A stretch of DNA of 64,000 nt from Micromonospora endolithica (GCF_003626595.1 NZ_RBAK01000001.1:682001-746000); one strand, 5' to 3'. Counted from the first letter of the stretch, positions 25,504 to 36,766 are shown. Numbers and translations are program-made. The notes: generated by a model not told the origin, from the letters alone.

Positions 25504-26961
25504 TCAGGCGATGACGGCCGGTTCCCGCCACCGGGGCCGGGCCGCCCGGTCCAGGTCGTAGCGGACCGCGGCGATCCGGCCGACCGCCTCCACCAGGTCG
25601 GCGGCGGGCAGCGTGAACGGCAGCCGCAGGAATCGCTCCAGGGTCCCGTCCAGGCCGAACCGGGGACCGGGCGCCAGGCGTACGCCGACCTCCTCGGCGG
25701 CGCGGGCGAGCGCGCTGGAGATCGGGCCGTCCAACTCCGCCCAGAGGGTCACGCCGCCGTGCGGCACCGCGACCCGCCAGTCCGGCAGGCGCTCGGCGAG
25801 CGCCGCGAGCAGCGCGTCCCGCTGCGCCGCGAGCTGGGTCCGCCGGGCCGCCACGATGGCCGGGGCGTCGGCCAGCAGGTGTACGGCGACGAGCTGGTCG
25901 AGCACCGGGCTGGACATGTCGACACCGACCCGGACGGCGGCGAGCCGTTGCACCTGCGGGGCGGAGGCCCGGATCCACCCGATCCGCAGCCCGCCCCAGA
26001 AGGGTTTGCTCATCCCGCCCACGGTGACCACCCGGGAGTGCCGGTCGAAGCCGGCGGTGGGCGGTGGCACCAGGGTGCCGTCCAGCGGCAGGTCCACGAA
26101 CGACTCGTCGACGATCAGGTCGGTGCCGACCGCGTGGGCGGTGGCGACCACCCGTTCGCGCAGCTCGGCCGGCATCAGGTGGCCGGTCGGGTTCTGGAAG
26201 TCGGGGATCAGGTAGGCCAGCTTGGGGCGTACCTGGCGGAGACTTCCGAGCAGCAGGTCGGCGTCCCAGCCGGGCTCGGCGAGCGCCAGGCCGTGGGTGG
26301 TGATCCGGGCCCGCCGGGCGGCGAGGGCGGCCAGCGCGTTCGGATAGCTGGGCGCCTCCACCAGCACCGTCCCGCCGGGGCTGTGGGCCAGTCGCAGCAC
26401 CAGGTCGAGGGCGTGCTGGGTGCCGTTGGTGACCATGATCTGCTCCGGCGAGGTGGGCAGACCCCGGTCGGCGTACGTCCGGGCCACCGCCTCCCGCAGC
26501 TCCAGGATCCCGGTCGGGTGGTAGCCGGCGCCGCCGAGGTAGCGCGGCAGGTCCTCGGCGGCGGCGCGGGCCGCGGGCAGCAGTTGCGCCGGGGCGGCGA
26601 GCGCGGCGACGCCGAGGTCGATCATGTCCCGGTCGTCGGAGGGGGTCCACAGGCCGGAGGTGGCCACCCGGTGGGTGCCGGGCAGCATCGTCCAGCTGCC
26701 CGCGCCCCGGCGGCTGGCCAGGTGGCCGCTCTCGCGCAGCTCCCGGTAGGCGGCGGTGACGGTGGTCCGGCTGATCGCGAGCGCCTCCGCCAGCTCGCGT
26801 TCGGCCGGCAGGCGTACGCCCAGGGGCAGCCGGCCGTCGGCGAGCAGGCCGCGGACGGCGCCGGCGAGCGCGGCGTAGTCCGGGCTGCGGCGGCGGCCCG
26901 GAAGGGCATGCCACTGCCCGAGCAGCCGGGCCAATTGCCCTCCGCGCACCTGGCTGGTCAT
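25504..26961 (-). CDS. MocR-type regulator (GntR DNA-binding domain plus PLP aminotransferase fold)
   Basis: A 485-residue PLP-dependent transcription regulator. The N-terminal GntR helix-turn-helix is LPLGVRLPAERELAEALAIS then RTTVTAAYRELRESGHLAS. The rest is a fold-type I aminotransferase domain with VTNGTQHALDLVL, PDFQNPTG (253-260), VDESFVDL (Asp285) and the PLP lysine Lys319 in GGMSKPFWGGLRIGW. The ATG has AGGGGAG upstream. It is divergent from a YczE-like membrane gene 57 bp away, the same arrangement as yczR-yczE in Bacillus, so it probably controls that gene from the shared gap. Confidence 0.93.
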   Translation of the reverse strand: MTSQVRGGQLARLLGQWHALPGRRRSPDYAALAGAVRGLLADGRLPLGVRLPAERELAEALAISRTTVTAAYRELRESGHLASRRGAGSWTMLPGTHRVATSGLWTPSDDRDMIDLGVAALAAPAQLLPAARAAAEDLPRYLGGAGYHPTGILELREAVARTYADRGLPTSPEQIMVTNGTQHALDLVLRLAHSPGGTVLVEAPSYPNALAALAARRARITTHGLALAEPGWDADLLLGSLRQVRPKLAYLIPDFQNPTGHLMPAELRERVVATAHAVGTDLIVDESFVDLPLDGTLVPPPTAGFDRHSRVVTVGGMSKPFWGGLRIGWIRASAPQVQRLAAVRVGVDMSSPVLDQLVAVHLLADAPAIVAARRTQLAAQRDALLAALAERLPDWRVAVPHGGVTLWAELDGPISSALARAAEEVGVRLAPGPRFGLDGTLERFLRLPFTLPAADLVEAVGRIAAVRYDLDRAARPRWREPAVIA

Positions 26962-26992
26962 GCCACTCCCCTGATATTGGCTCTCCCATCCC

Positions 26993-27002
26993 ACCAATTG
27001 GT
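26993..27002. promoter_or_regulatory. Palindrome in the MocR/YczE divergent promoter
   Basis: ACCAATTGGT is a perfect 10-bp palindrome midway between the two divergent starts, and further ATTGG motifs occur at about 26976-26980 and 27027-27031 in the same orientation. A TAGAGT box (27006-27011) 7 nt before the YczE start overlaps the downstream edge. Repeated ATTGG elements are suited to a MocR dimer, which often uses direct repeats. Confidence 0.5.
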
Positions 27003-27018
27003 CCCTAGAGTGGCACGC

Positions 27019-27672
27019 GTGGCAGCAATTGGCAATCTCCGAAACCGGCCGGTCCGGCGGCTGACGCAGCTCTACGCCGGGCTGCTCCTCTACGGCGTCA
27101 GCATGGCCCTCATGATCCGTTCCGGCCTGGGCCTGAACCCGTGGGACGTCTTCCACGAGGGGGTGTCCGAGCGGACCGGCCTCTCCTTCGGCACGGTGAC
27201 CATCGCCACCGGCGTCGCGGTGCTGCTGCTCTGGATACCGCTGCGGCAGCGGCCCGGCCTCGGCACGGTCAGCAACGTGGTGGTGATCGGGCTGGTGGTG
27301 GACGCCGCCCTGGCGCTGCTGCCCCCGGGGCTGCCGCTCGGTGTCCGGATCGCGCTGCTGGTCGCCGGGATCGTCGGCAACGGCGCGGCCACCGGGCTCT
27401 ACCTCGGCGCGCGGCTCGGGCCGGGACCCCGCGACGGCCTGATGACCGGGTACGTGGCCCGCCGTCCCGGCCGCTCGATCCGGCTGGTCCGCACCGTCAT
27501 CGAGATCGTCGTCCTGGTTCTCGGCGTGCTCCTCGGCGGAACCCTGGGCCTCGGAACCGTGGCCTACGCGCTGGCCATCGGGCCGCTGACGCATTTCTTC
27601 CTGCCCTTGTTCACCGTCCCGGCGCCGGCCACCCGCGCCGCCGTACGCCCCCGGCCGGTCGTCGCGGGCTGA
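27019..27672 (+). CDS. YczE/YitT-like integral membrane protein
   Basis: A 217-residue protein with five or six membrane helices, including LYAGLLLYGVSMALMIRSGL and GVAVLLLWIPL. The segment GLNPWDVFHEGVS and GPRDGLMTGY are typical of the YczE family. Function unknown; homologues are regulated by MocR proteins. The GTG at 27019 lies 7 nt after TAGAGT, so the mRNA is probably leaderless; a GTG at 27010 in the same frame would sit inside that box. Divergent from the MocR gene. Confidence 0.85.
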   Translation: MAAIGNLRNRPVRRLTQLYAGLLLYGVSMALMIRSGLGLNPWDVFHEGVSERTGLSFGTVTIATGVAVLLLWIPLRQRPGLGTVSNVVVIGLVVDAALALLPPGLPLGVRIALLVAGIVGNGAATGLYLGARLGPGPRDGLMTGYVARRPGRSIRLVRTVIEIVVLVLGVLLGGTLGLGTVAYALAIGPLTHFFLPLFTVPAPATRAAVRPRPVVAG

Positions 27673-27697
27673 GCGGCCGGGCGGGCCGCGGGGCGGT

Positions 27698-27711
27698 CCG
27701 GCCGCGGCCGG
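27698..27711. terminator. GC palindrome after the YczE gene, possible terminator
   Basis: CCGGCCGCGGCCGG is a perfect 14-bp palindrome 26 bp after the stop of the YczE gene, inside a run of similar GC-only motifs. It may form a cruciform or act as a terminator; such motifs also arise by chance at this base composition. Confidence 0.25.
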
Positions 27712-27806
27712 TCGCAAGAGGACGGACGGTACGCGGACCGTGGGCGGTGGGTGGCGACGGAGGCTCGGGTGTTCCCTTCCATCGCGGCGCCCGGCAGAAT
27801 CGGCGC

Positions 27807-28268
27807 ATGGGGGAGAACGGATGGCGGTGGACCGACGCCTGGATCTTCGTGTCGCTGGTGATCGCGAGCGGCGCCGGACGCCACCGCCGGGCCGCGTCCA
27901 GCCGGCGGCCCGAGGGCGTACGCCTCACCGACGTACTCTCCACCGCCGACCACCTCAACCAGGCGATCCCGGAGCGGCACGAGGTGGAGGTGGCGGTACG
28001 CCGGCTGGTCGGCGCCGGGCTGGTCAGCGTCTCCGACGGCTGGTTCCGGATCACCCCGGACGGTGAGCGGCTCTGGCGCACCCGCCCGAACGCCGGCCTG
28101 GCCACCACCGTGGACACCGTGCAGAGCGCGCTGACCCGCCGGCACACGCCGGGCAGCGCGGAGTGGCACCTCGACGAGGCCGACCACGCGGCGGCCGTCC
28201 AGGAGTACGCGGTGCGCTCGATCCCGACCCCCCGGCGCTCACCGGAGAACGGCCCGCGCACGGCCTGA
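27807..28268 (+). CDS. Hypothetical protein with winged-helix-like segment
   Basis: A 153-residue protein starting MGENGWRWTDAWIFVSLVIA. The region 37-92 (VRLTDVLSTADHLNQAIPER, then EVEVAVRRLVGAGLVSVSDG and WFRITPDGERLWR) has the helix-helix-wing layout of a winged helix similar to PadR or MarR fragments. The C-terminus is proline-rich. I recognise no specific family. It starts 6 nt after CAGAAT, a weak leaderless arrangement. It is isolated between YczE and the convergent hisF. Confidence 0.6.
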   Translation: MGENGWRWTDAWIFVSLVIASGAGRHRRAASSRRPEGVRLTDVLSTADHLNQAIPERHEVEVAVRRLVGAGLVSVSDGWFRITPDGERLWRTRPNAGLATTVDTVQSALTRRHTPGSAEWHLDEADHAAAVQEYAVRSIPTPRRSPENGPRTA

Positions 28269-28327
28269 GCCGCGTGCCCGGACCCGCTCGTCCGGCCGGG
28301 GATGCGACTGGCCGGACGGCGACGTGG

Positions 28328-28405
28328 CCCGGACGGAACACGGCCCAGACCGCGACCGGGCCAGATCGGGACGCAGCCCGGACAGAATGCGGCCCAGACC
28401 GCGAC
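28328..28405. repeat. Imperfect 29-bp direct repeat downstream of hisF
   Basis: 28328-28356 and 28377-28405 differ at 3 of 29 positions and share the core CGGCCCAGACCGCGAC; the period is 49 bp, and the spacer also carries a degraded CGGGCCAGATCGGGAC. The array lies between two convergent genes and may be a decayed minisatellite. Confidence 0.7.
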
Positions 28406-28427
28406 GTGGCGCTGGCGGCGGCGTCGG

Positions 28428-29195
28428 TCAGCGGACCGGGTGGCCCGCTCCGCGCAGCGCGTCCTTGACGTCGGCGACGGACAGCTCACCGAAGTGGAAG
28501 ACGCTCGCCGCGAGCACCGCGTCCGCACCGGCGGCGATCGCCGGCGGGAAGTGGGCGACCTCCCCGGCGCCGCCGCTGGCCACCACCGGGACGTCCACCA
28601 CCCGGCGCACCGCGCCGATCAGGTCGAGGTCGAAGCCGGCCTTGGTGCCGTCGGCGTCCATCGAGTTCAGCAGGATCTCCCCGGCGCCCAGTTCCGCGCC
28701 GCGTCGCGCCCATTCGACCGCGTCCAGGCCGGTGCCGCGCCGGCCACCGTGGGTGGTCACCTCGAAACCGCTTCCGGTGGTCCCGGCGGGCGCCCGGCGG
28801 ACGTCCAGCGAGAGCACCAGCACCTGCCGGCCGAACCGGTCGGCGATCTCCGCGATCAGCTCGGGCCGGGCGATCGCCGCGGTGTTCACGCCGACCTTGT
28901 CGGCGCCGGCCCGCAGCAGGGTGTCGACGTCGGCGACCTGCCGGACGCCCCCGCCCACGGTCAGCGGGATGAAGACCGACTCGGCGGTACGGCGGACCAC
29001 GTCGAGCATGGTCCCCCGGTCGCTGGAGGAGGCGGTCACGTCGAGGAAGGTCAGCTCGTCCGCGCCCGCCCGGTCGTACGCCGCGGCCAGCTCCACCGGG
29101 TCACCGGCGTCGCGCAGGTCGAGGAAGTTGACCCCCTTGACCACCCGCCCGGCGTCCACGTCCAGACACGGGATCACCCGTACCGCCACCGTCAT
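28428..29195 (-). CDS. hisF: Imidazole glycerol phosphate synthase cyclase subunit
   Basis: Uses ammonia delivered by HisH to convert PRFAR to imidazole glycerol phosphate and AICAR. A 255-residue TIM barrel; catalytic Asp12 ([12 protein letters not shown]) and Asp131 (VLSLDVRR) correspond to Asp11 and Asp130 of the Thermotoga enzyme. Phosphate motifs PLTVGGGVR and VASGGAGE are present. The ATG is 6 nt after TAGGCT (complement of 29202-29207), so transcription is probably independent and leaderless. hisF is cut off from the hisDCBH-priA run by five unrelated genes, including the peroxide cassette. Confidence 0.96.
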   Translation of the reverse strand: MTVAVRVIPCLDVDAGRVVKGVNFLDLRDAGDPVELAAAYDRAGADELTFLDVTASSSDRGTMLDVVRRTAESVFIPLTVGGGVRQVADVDTLLRAGADKVGVNTAAIARPELIAEIADRFGRQVLVLSLDVRRAPAGTTGSGFEVTTHGGRRGTGLDAVEWARRGAELGAGEILLNSMDADGTKAGFDLDLIGAVRRVVDVPVVASGGAGEVAHFPPAIAAGADAVLAASVFHFGELSVADVKDALRGAGHPVR

Positions 29196-29255
29196 GTCGT
29201 GAGCCTATCCAATCCCGGGACGACGGCCGCCGTCGCGCTGTCGTCGCTGTCGTCG

Positions 29256-29312
29256 TGTTAGGAAGGGGCCCTTCCTCTACCTGAGGCGTTAAGAAGGTGC
29301 CCTTCCTTACAC
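29256..29312 (-). repeat. 57-bp dispersed repeat, copy B
   Basis: On the minus strand it begins GTGTAAGGAAGGG and ends CCCTTCCTAACA, aligned without gaps to copies A and C. Its first six bases are the last codon and stop (GTG TAA) of the oxidoreductase gene, the same relation as copy A has to the TetR gene. It fills the space between the oxidoreductase stop and the hisF promoter. Confidence 0.85.
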
Positions 29313-30305
29313 TCGGACGAGCATCTTGCCGAGGTTCTCACCGCGCAGCAGGCCGAGGAACGCCTCGGGGGCGTTCTCGATGCCGTCGACGATCGTCTCG
29401 TCGTAGGAGACGCTGCCGTCGCGCAGCCAGCCCGCCATCTCCCGGACGAACGTCTGACGCAGCCCACCGTGGTCGTTGACCAGGAAGCCGCGCAGGGTCA
29501 GCCGCTTGCCGATGACCATCGCCAGGTTGCGTGGGGCGGCCGCCGGCTCGGTGTCGTTGTACTGGGCGATCATGCCGCAGATCGCGGCCCGGCCGTGCGG
29601 GCGCATCGACGAGATCGCCGCCTCCAGGTGGTCACCGCCGACGTTGTCGAAGTACACGTCGATCCCGTCCGGGGCGGCGGTCTTCAGCGACTGCCGGACC
29701 GGACCGTCGTGGTAGTCGAACGCGGCGTCGAAGCCCAGCGCCGTGAGCCGCTCGACCTTGGCCGCCGAGCCGGCGCTGCCGACCACGTGCGCGGCGCCCT
29801 TGAGCTTGGCGATCTGCCCGACCAGGCTGCCCACCGCCCCGGCGGCGGCGGAGACGAAGACGGTCTCCCCCGGCTTCATGCCGGCCACGTCGAGCAGCCC
29901 GGCGTACGCGGTGAGCCCGGTCATGCCCAGCACGCTCAGGTACGCGGTGACCGGTGCCAGCGTCGGGTCGACCTTGCGGGCGCCCTTCGCGTCGAGCAGC
30001 GCGTACTCCCGCCAGCCGAGGGCGTGCAGCACGATGTCCCCGGGGGCGAAGCCGTCGGCCTCGCTCGCCACCACCTCGCCGAGCGCGCCGCCGTCGAGCG
30101 GGGCGTCGAGGGCGAACGGCGGGGTGTACGACTTCACGTCGTTCATCCGGCCGCGCATGTACGGGTCGACCGACATGTACTGGTTGCGGACCACGAGCTG
30201 GCCCGGTCCGGGGGTCGGCACCGGCGTCTCGACGAGCCGGAAGTTGTCGGTGGTCGGCCAGCCCTGCGGGCGGGCGGCCAGGTGGATCTCACGGTTGACG
30301 CTCAC
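29307..30305 (-). CDS. NADP-dependent medium-chain oxidoreductase (quinone/enone reductase type)
   Basis: A 332-residue zinc-free MDR protein similar to leukotriene B4 12-hydroxydehydrogenase/alkenal reductases: NREIHLAARPQGWPTTDNF at the N-terminus, QYMSVDPYMRGRM, the NADP fold VSAAAGAVGSLVGQIAKLKG and FDNVGGDHLEAA. It would reduce reactive enones or quinones with NADPH. GTG 30305 has AAAGGA upstream. It lies 47 bp downstream of ohr in the same direction and may share its peroxide response. The last codon and stop are supplied by repeat copy B. Confidence 0.9.
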   Translation of the reverse strand: MSVNREIHLAARPQGWPTTDNFRLVETPVPTPGPGQLVVRNQYMSVDPYMRGRMNDVKSYTPPFALDAPLDGGALGEVVASEADGFAPGDIVLHALGWREYALLDAKGARKVDPTLAPVTAYLSVLGMTGLTAYAGLLDVAGMKPGETVFVSAAAGAVGSLVGQIAKLKGAAHVVGSAGSAAKVERLTALGFDAAFDYHDGPVRQSLKTAAPDGIDVYFDNVGGDHLEAAISSMRPHGRAAICGMIAQYNDTEPAAAPRNLAMVIGKRLTLRGFLVNDHGGLRQTFVREMAGWLRDGSVSYDETIVDGIENAPEAFLGLLRGENLGKMLVRV

Positions 30306-30352
30306 GCTGATCGTCCTTTCGTCGCGGTCCGGGAGGGGTGGGGTCGCGGCGG

Positions 30353-30784
30353 TCAGGCCGCGAGTGCCTCGCGGACGGTCAGGACGACCTCGACGTTGCC
30401 CCGGGTGGCGTTGGAGTAGGGGCACACCTGGTGGGCCTGCTCGACGAGCTGCGTGGCGGCCGTGCGGGGCACCGCGGGCAGGTCGACCACGAGCGTCACG
30501 GCCAGCCCGAAGCCGCCGCTGCCGTTCGGGCCGATGCCCACCTCGGCCTCGACGACCGAACCGCTCACGTCGGCCTTGAGCTTGCGGCCGACGAGCCGCA
30601 GCGCCGAGTGGAAGCAGGCCGCGTAGCCGGCGGCGAAGAGCTGCTCCGGGTTGGCCGCGTCGCCGGCGCCACCCATCTCCTTCGGCACGGCCAGGTCGAG
30701 GTCGACGGTGCCGTCCGAGGTGCGGACGTGGCCGTCGCGGCCGTCGCCGGTGGCCCGGGCGGAGGCGGTGTAGAGCACCTGCAT
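30353..30784 (-). CDS. ohr: Organic hydroperoxide resistance protein
   Basis: A 143-residue thiol peroxidase that reduces organic hydroperoxides, probably with lipoyl or low-molecular thiols. The two catalytic cysteines are Cys57 in GYAACFHSAL and Cys121 in HQVCPYSNATRGN. The N-terminus MQVLYTASARATG is typical. It begins 2 bp after the stop of the OhrR-type regulator, so the two are cotranscribed and derepressed together by peroxide. Confidence 0.95.
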   Translation of the reverse strand: MQVLYTASARATGDGRDGHVRTSDGTVDLDLAVPKEMGGAGDAANPEQLFAAGYAACFHSALRLVGRKLKADVSGSVVEAEVGIGPNGSGGFGLAVTLVVDLPAVPRTAATQLVEQAHQVCPYSNATRGNVEVVLTVREALAA

Positions 30785-30786
30785 GG

Positions 30787-31260
30787 TCACTGCTCCTTCT
30801 GTCGGTGGATCGTGTCGGTGACCCGGGTCAGGGTGTCGCGCAGGGCGAACAGTTCGTCGGCGGTCAGCCCGGTCGCCCGGGCCACGCACGCCGGCACGTC
30901 GTCCATCCGCTCCCGCAGTTCCCGCCCCTGGGCGGTGAGGCCGATCTCCACCCGCCGCTCGTCGCGCGTGGAGCGCCGCCGGACCACCAGGCCCGCCGCC
31001 TCCAGCCGCTTGAGCAGCGGGGAGAGCGTGCCGGAGTCCAGCCGCAGCGCCGCGCCGAGCTCGGAGACGGTGGGACCGGCGTCGGCGTCCGGCGTCGACT
31101 CGGGTCCGGTGTCGCGCTGCCAGAGCACGAGCAGCACCAGGTACTGCGGGTAGGTCAGCCCGAACCCGTCGAGGATGGGCCGGTACACGTCGGTGAGGGC
31201 GCGCGACGCCGCGTAGAGCGCGAAGCACACCTGCCGGCGCAGCACCAGATCATCGGTCAC
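30787..31260 (-). CDS. ohrR: MarR-family organic peroxide sensor OhrR
   Basis: A 157-residue repressor. The peroxide-sensing cysteine is Cys12 in LRRQVCFALYAASRA; LDGFGLTYPQYLVLLVLW and the winged-helix core SELGAALRLDSGTLSPLLKR then GLVVRRRSTRDERRVEIGLT follow the OhrR pattern. A second Cys near residue 120 (VPACVARA) may allow disulfide formation. The GTG lies 6 nt after TACGGT, and the operator palindrome covers the -35, so it should repress itself and ohr. Confidence 0.93.
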   Translation of the reverse strand: MTDDLVLRRQVCFALYAASRALTDVYRPILDGFGLTYPQYLVLLVLWQRDTGPESTPDADAGPTVSELGAALRLDSGTLSPLLKRLEAAGLVVRRRSTRDERRVEIGLTAQGRELRERMDDVPACVARATGLTADELFALRDTLTRVTDTIHRQKEQ

Positions 31261-31266
31261 CTCGGA

Positions 31267-31298
31267 ACCGTAGCCCGCAATCAAGTTGTGCACAACTT
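31267..31298 (-). promoter_or_regulatory. ohrR promoter with overlapping OhrR operator
   Basis: On the minus strand: -35 TTGTGC (complement of 31290-31295), a 17-bp spacer and -10 TACGGT (complement of 31267-31272), then 6 nt to the GTG start. AAGTTGTGCACAACTT at 31283-31298 is a perfect 16-bp palindrome containing the TTGTGCACAA core known for OhrR operators, and it covers the -35. Confidence 0.85.
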
Positions 31299-31342
31299 AT
31301 CCGTCCGGGCCGCACCGGCGACCCCGGCCCACCCGCGCCGCC

Positions 31343-31732
31343 TCAGTCGGTACCGAGATGGGCTTCCAGCTCGATCTCGACCAGGTGGTCGGGGTGCAGC
31401 AGGGCGGCCACCACCACCATGGTGGCCGCCGGACGGACCGCGCCGAGCACCGCGTTGTGCGCCCGGCCGACCTCGTCGGCGTAGGTGCGGTCGGTCACGT
31501 ACATCCGGGTCCGGATCACGTCCCCGGGTGCCGCGCCGACCTCGGCCAGGGCGTCCAGGGCGATCCGCAACGCCTGGGCGGTCTGCGCCGCCGCGTCACC
31601 GACGTGGGTGACCACCCCGTCGACCGTGGACGTGCAGCCGGCCGTGACCACCCGGTCGCCGGCCCGGACCACCCGGGCGTAGCCGTACGCCGACTCCCAG
31701 GGCCCGCCGGAGCCGAGGCGCGTGACGGTCAC
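31343..31732 (-). CDS. RidA/YjgF-family protein
   Basis: A 129-residue RidA-like protein, a family that hydrolyses reactive enamine/imine intermediates. [42 protein letters not shown] and the end [20 protein letters not shown] match; the key Arg of the RidA active site is in VIRTRMYV. The GTG overlaps the priA stop (GTGA), so it is translated with the histidine genes, where clearing reactive intermediates would make sense. Confidence 0.9.
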   Translation of the reverse strand: MTVTRLGSGGPWESAYGYARVVRAGDRVVTAGCTSTVDGVVTHVGDAAAQTAQALRIALDALAEVGAAPGDVIRTRMYVTDRTYADEVGRAHNAVLGAVRPAATMVVVAALLHPDHLVEIELEAHLGTD

Positions 31733-32454
31733 GCGGCGGCCAGGACTTCCAGCGCCTGGGCGACGGTGAACGCGCCGGCGTAGAGCGCCTTGCCGGCGAT
31801 CACACCCTCGACACCCGCCGACTCCAGCGACGACAGGGCCCGCAGGTCGTCCAGCGTGGACACGCCGCCGGAGGCGATCACCGGTGCGTCGGTCCGGGCG
31901 CAGACCTCACGCAGCAGATCCAGGTTCGGCCCGCGCATGGTGCCGTCCTTGGTGATGTCGGTGACCACGTACCGTGCCGCGCCGGCCTTGTCCAGCCGCT
32001 CCAGCACCTCCCACAGGTCCCCGCCGTCGCGGGTCCAGCCCCGCGCGGAGAGGGTACGACCGCGCACGTCCAGCCCGATCGCGACGCGGTCGCCGTACTC
32101 GCCGCAGATCCGGTCACACCAGACCGGGTCCTCCAGCGCGGCGGTGCCGATGTTCACCCGGGCGGCACCGGTGCCGAGGGCGGCGTGCAGCGACTCGTCG
32201 TCGCGGATGCCACCGGACAGCTCCACCTTGACGTCGAGTTGCCGCACCACCTCGGCGAGCAGGTGCGCGTTGGTGCCCCGACCGAAGGCCGCGTCCAGGT
32301 CGACCAGGTGGATCCACTCGGCGCCGTCCCGCTGCCAGGCCAGGGCGGCCTCCAGCGGGTCGCCGTAGGTGGTCTCGCTGCCGGCAGCACCCTGGACGAG
32401 GCGGACGGCCTGCCCGTCGGCGACGTCCACAGCGGGCAACAGGGTCAGCGTCAC
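31729..32454 (-). CDS. priA: Bifunctional ProFAR/PRA isomerase PriA
   Basis: A 241-residue TIM barrel of the HisA/PriA family. Actinobacterial PriA catalyses both the HisA step and the TrpF step, and no trpF is found in the trp block here. Asp10 ([10 protein letters not shown]), Arg138 and Trp140 (ARGW) and Asp170 ([10 protein letters not shown]) correspond to residues described in Mycobacterium tuberculosis PriA (Asp11, Arg143, Trp145, Asp175). It lies in the his run, 16 bp after a small membrane gene and overlapping the RidA start. Confidence 0.93.
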   Translation of the reverse strand: MTLTLLPAVDVADGQAVRLVQGAAGSETTYGDPLEAALAWQRDGAEWIHLVDLDAAFGRGTNAHLLAEVVRQLDVKVELSGGIRDDESLHAALGTGAARVNIGTAALEDPVWCDRICGEYGDRVAIGLDVRGRTLSARGWTRDGGDLWEVLERLDKAGAARYVVTDITKDGTMRGPNLDLLREVCARTDAPVIASGGVSTLDDLRALSSLESAGVEGVIAGKALYAGAFTVAQALEVLAAA

Positions 32455-32470
32455 GTGTCTTCTCCTCGGT

Positions 32471-32791
32471 TCAACGTCGGTCCAGGGCGATCACGACGAT
32501 CGCCGGCAGTACGAGCAGCAGCAACGCGATCAGGCCGATCCGCAGCCCCAGGTCGGGCACCAGCGACCAGATCAGGAACACCGCCACCAGGGTCAGCAGC
32601 ACGATCACGGCGCGCTCGCCGCGACTGTGCCGGTACAGCCGGCCGGTCCGACCGCGCCGCAGGTTCGGCGTCAGCCGGCGGACCAGCGACCGGCGGCGGG
32701 CCCGACGGGCCACCTGCCGGTCACGCACCACCCGCTCCCGGGCCGCCTCGGCCTGTCGCGCCGCCCGCCGGCGGGCCCGCTCCTTGCTCAC
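32471..32791 (-). CDS. Small basic membrane protein in the his operon
   Basis: 106 residues: an Arg-rich N-terminal half ([20 protein letters not shown]) followed by two adjacent hydrophobic helices, [18 protein letters not shown] and [20 protein letters not shown] do not recognise a named family. GTG has GGAGGGG 6 nt upstream. It lies between hisH and priA, in the same direction. It could be a membrane anchor or an RNA-binding membrane protein; no direct evidence. Confidence 0.75.
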   Translation of the reverse strand: MSKERARRRAARQAEAARERVVRDRQVARRARRRSLVRRLTPNLRRGRTGRLYRHSRGERAVIVLLTLVAVFLIWSLVPDLGLRIGLIALLLLVLPAIVVIALDRR

Positions 32792-32827
32792 CGCGCCCCT
32801 CCGGAGGGTACGCGGGCGCCGACGCGC

Positions 32828-33460
32828 TCAGTCACCGGTCGGCAGGGTGGCCAGCCAGTTGCCCAGCAACGCGGCACCGGTGTCGGCGGACTTCTCCGGG
32901 TGGAACTGCGCGGCCGACAGCGATCCCCGCTCCACGGCGGCGACGAAGTCGGCCCCGTGGTGGGCCACGGTCACCCGGGCGCCGGCGGCGCTCAGCCCGG
33001 CCACGTCGTTGACCGCGTACGAGTGCACGAAGTAGAAGCGGCTGTCGGCGGGCAGGCCGGCGAACAGCACCGACCCCGGCGCCGTGCGCACGGTGTTCCA
33101 GCCCATGTGCGGCAGCCGCTCGGCGGGCAGCTTCGTCACCCCGCCGGGCAGCAGCCCGAGCCCCTTCGTCACCACGCCGTGCTCGTCGCCGTGCTCGAAG
33201 AGCACCTGCATGCCCACGCAGATGCCGAGCACCGGGCGACCGGCGGCGACCCGCTCGGCGATGACCGGGCCGGCGCCGAGCGCCTCGATGCCGGCCATGC
33301 ACGCGGCGTACGCCCCGACGCCCGGCACCACCAGGCCGTCGGCGTCCGCGGCGGCGGCCAGGTCGTCGGTGACCGTCACATCGGCCCCGGCGGCCTCCAG
33401 CGCCCGCTCCGCCGAGCGCAGGTTGCCCGACCCGTAGTCCAGCACCACCACCCGACTCAT
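32828..33460 (-). CDS. hisH: Imidazole glycerol phosphate synthase glutaminase subunit
   Basis: Class I glutamine amidotransferase that feeds ammonia to HisF. 210 residues; the catalytic triad is Cys81 (VLGICVGMQ), His187 and Glu189 (AQFHPEKS). LDYGSGNLRSAERAL is the usual N-terminus. The ATG has GGGAGGGG upstream and overlaps by 4 bp the stop of a 57-residue membrane ORF. Its partner hisF is about 3.6 kb downstream, beyond the peroxide cassette. Confidence 0.96.
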   Translation of the reverse strand: MSRVVVLDYGSGNLRSAERALEAAGADVTVTDDLAAAADADGLVVPGVGAYAACMAGIEALGAGPVIAERVAAGRPVLGICVGMQVLFEHGDEHGVVTKGLGLLPGGVTKLPAERLPHMGWNTVRTAPGSVLFAGLPADSRFYFVHSYAVNDVAGLSAAGARVTVAHHGADFVAAVERGSLSAAQFHPEKSADTGAALLGNWLATLPTGD

Positions 33461-33629
33461 GACCCCTCCCCCGGGAACAACCACAACAGGCCGCCGACCG
33501 TGGCCAGCGCGGCGAGCAGCCCGGTCACCACCACCGCGCCGCGCGGGGCGCCCTGGCGGTGCAGCGACCAGGCACCGCCGACCAGGACGCCGGCCAGGAT
33601 CAGCAGCAGCGTCGGCAGCGCCGCGCCCA

Positions 33630-33630
<1 letters not shown>
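33457..33630 (-). CDS. 57-residue membrane protein overlapping hisB and hisH
   Basis: A short frame from ATG 33630 to TGA 33457. The protein begins MGAALPTLLLILAGVLVGGA, has a loop HRQGAPRGA and a second helix VVVTGLLAALATVGGLLWLF. Its ATG shares a base with the hisB stop (TGATG) and its stop overlaps the hisH start (ATGA), so it is linked to both neighbours by translational coupling. Codon third positions are GC. It replaces what would otherwise be a gene-free 170 bp in a tight operon. Function unknown. Confidence 0.75.
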
Positions 33631-36660
<3,030 letters not shown>

Positions 36661-36766
36661 TCTTGCGAGTCTAGGCGGCCGGTCCGGGCCGGCCCGGGCC
36701 GCCCGCCCGCCGGGACGGGTGAGCCGGGACACGCCACCGTTCGGGGATCGGACTAGGCTCGGCGGT

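Noticed and set aside
24149..26989. A 946-codon frame apparently joining MocR and LtrA
   Set aside because: The first half is out of frame with the real MocR gene and shows no motifs; LtrA starts at 25447.
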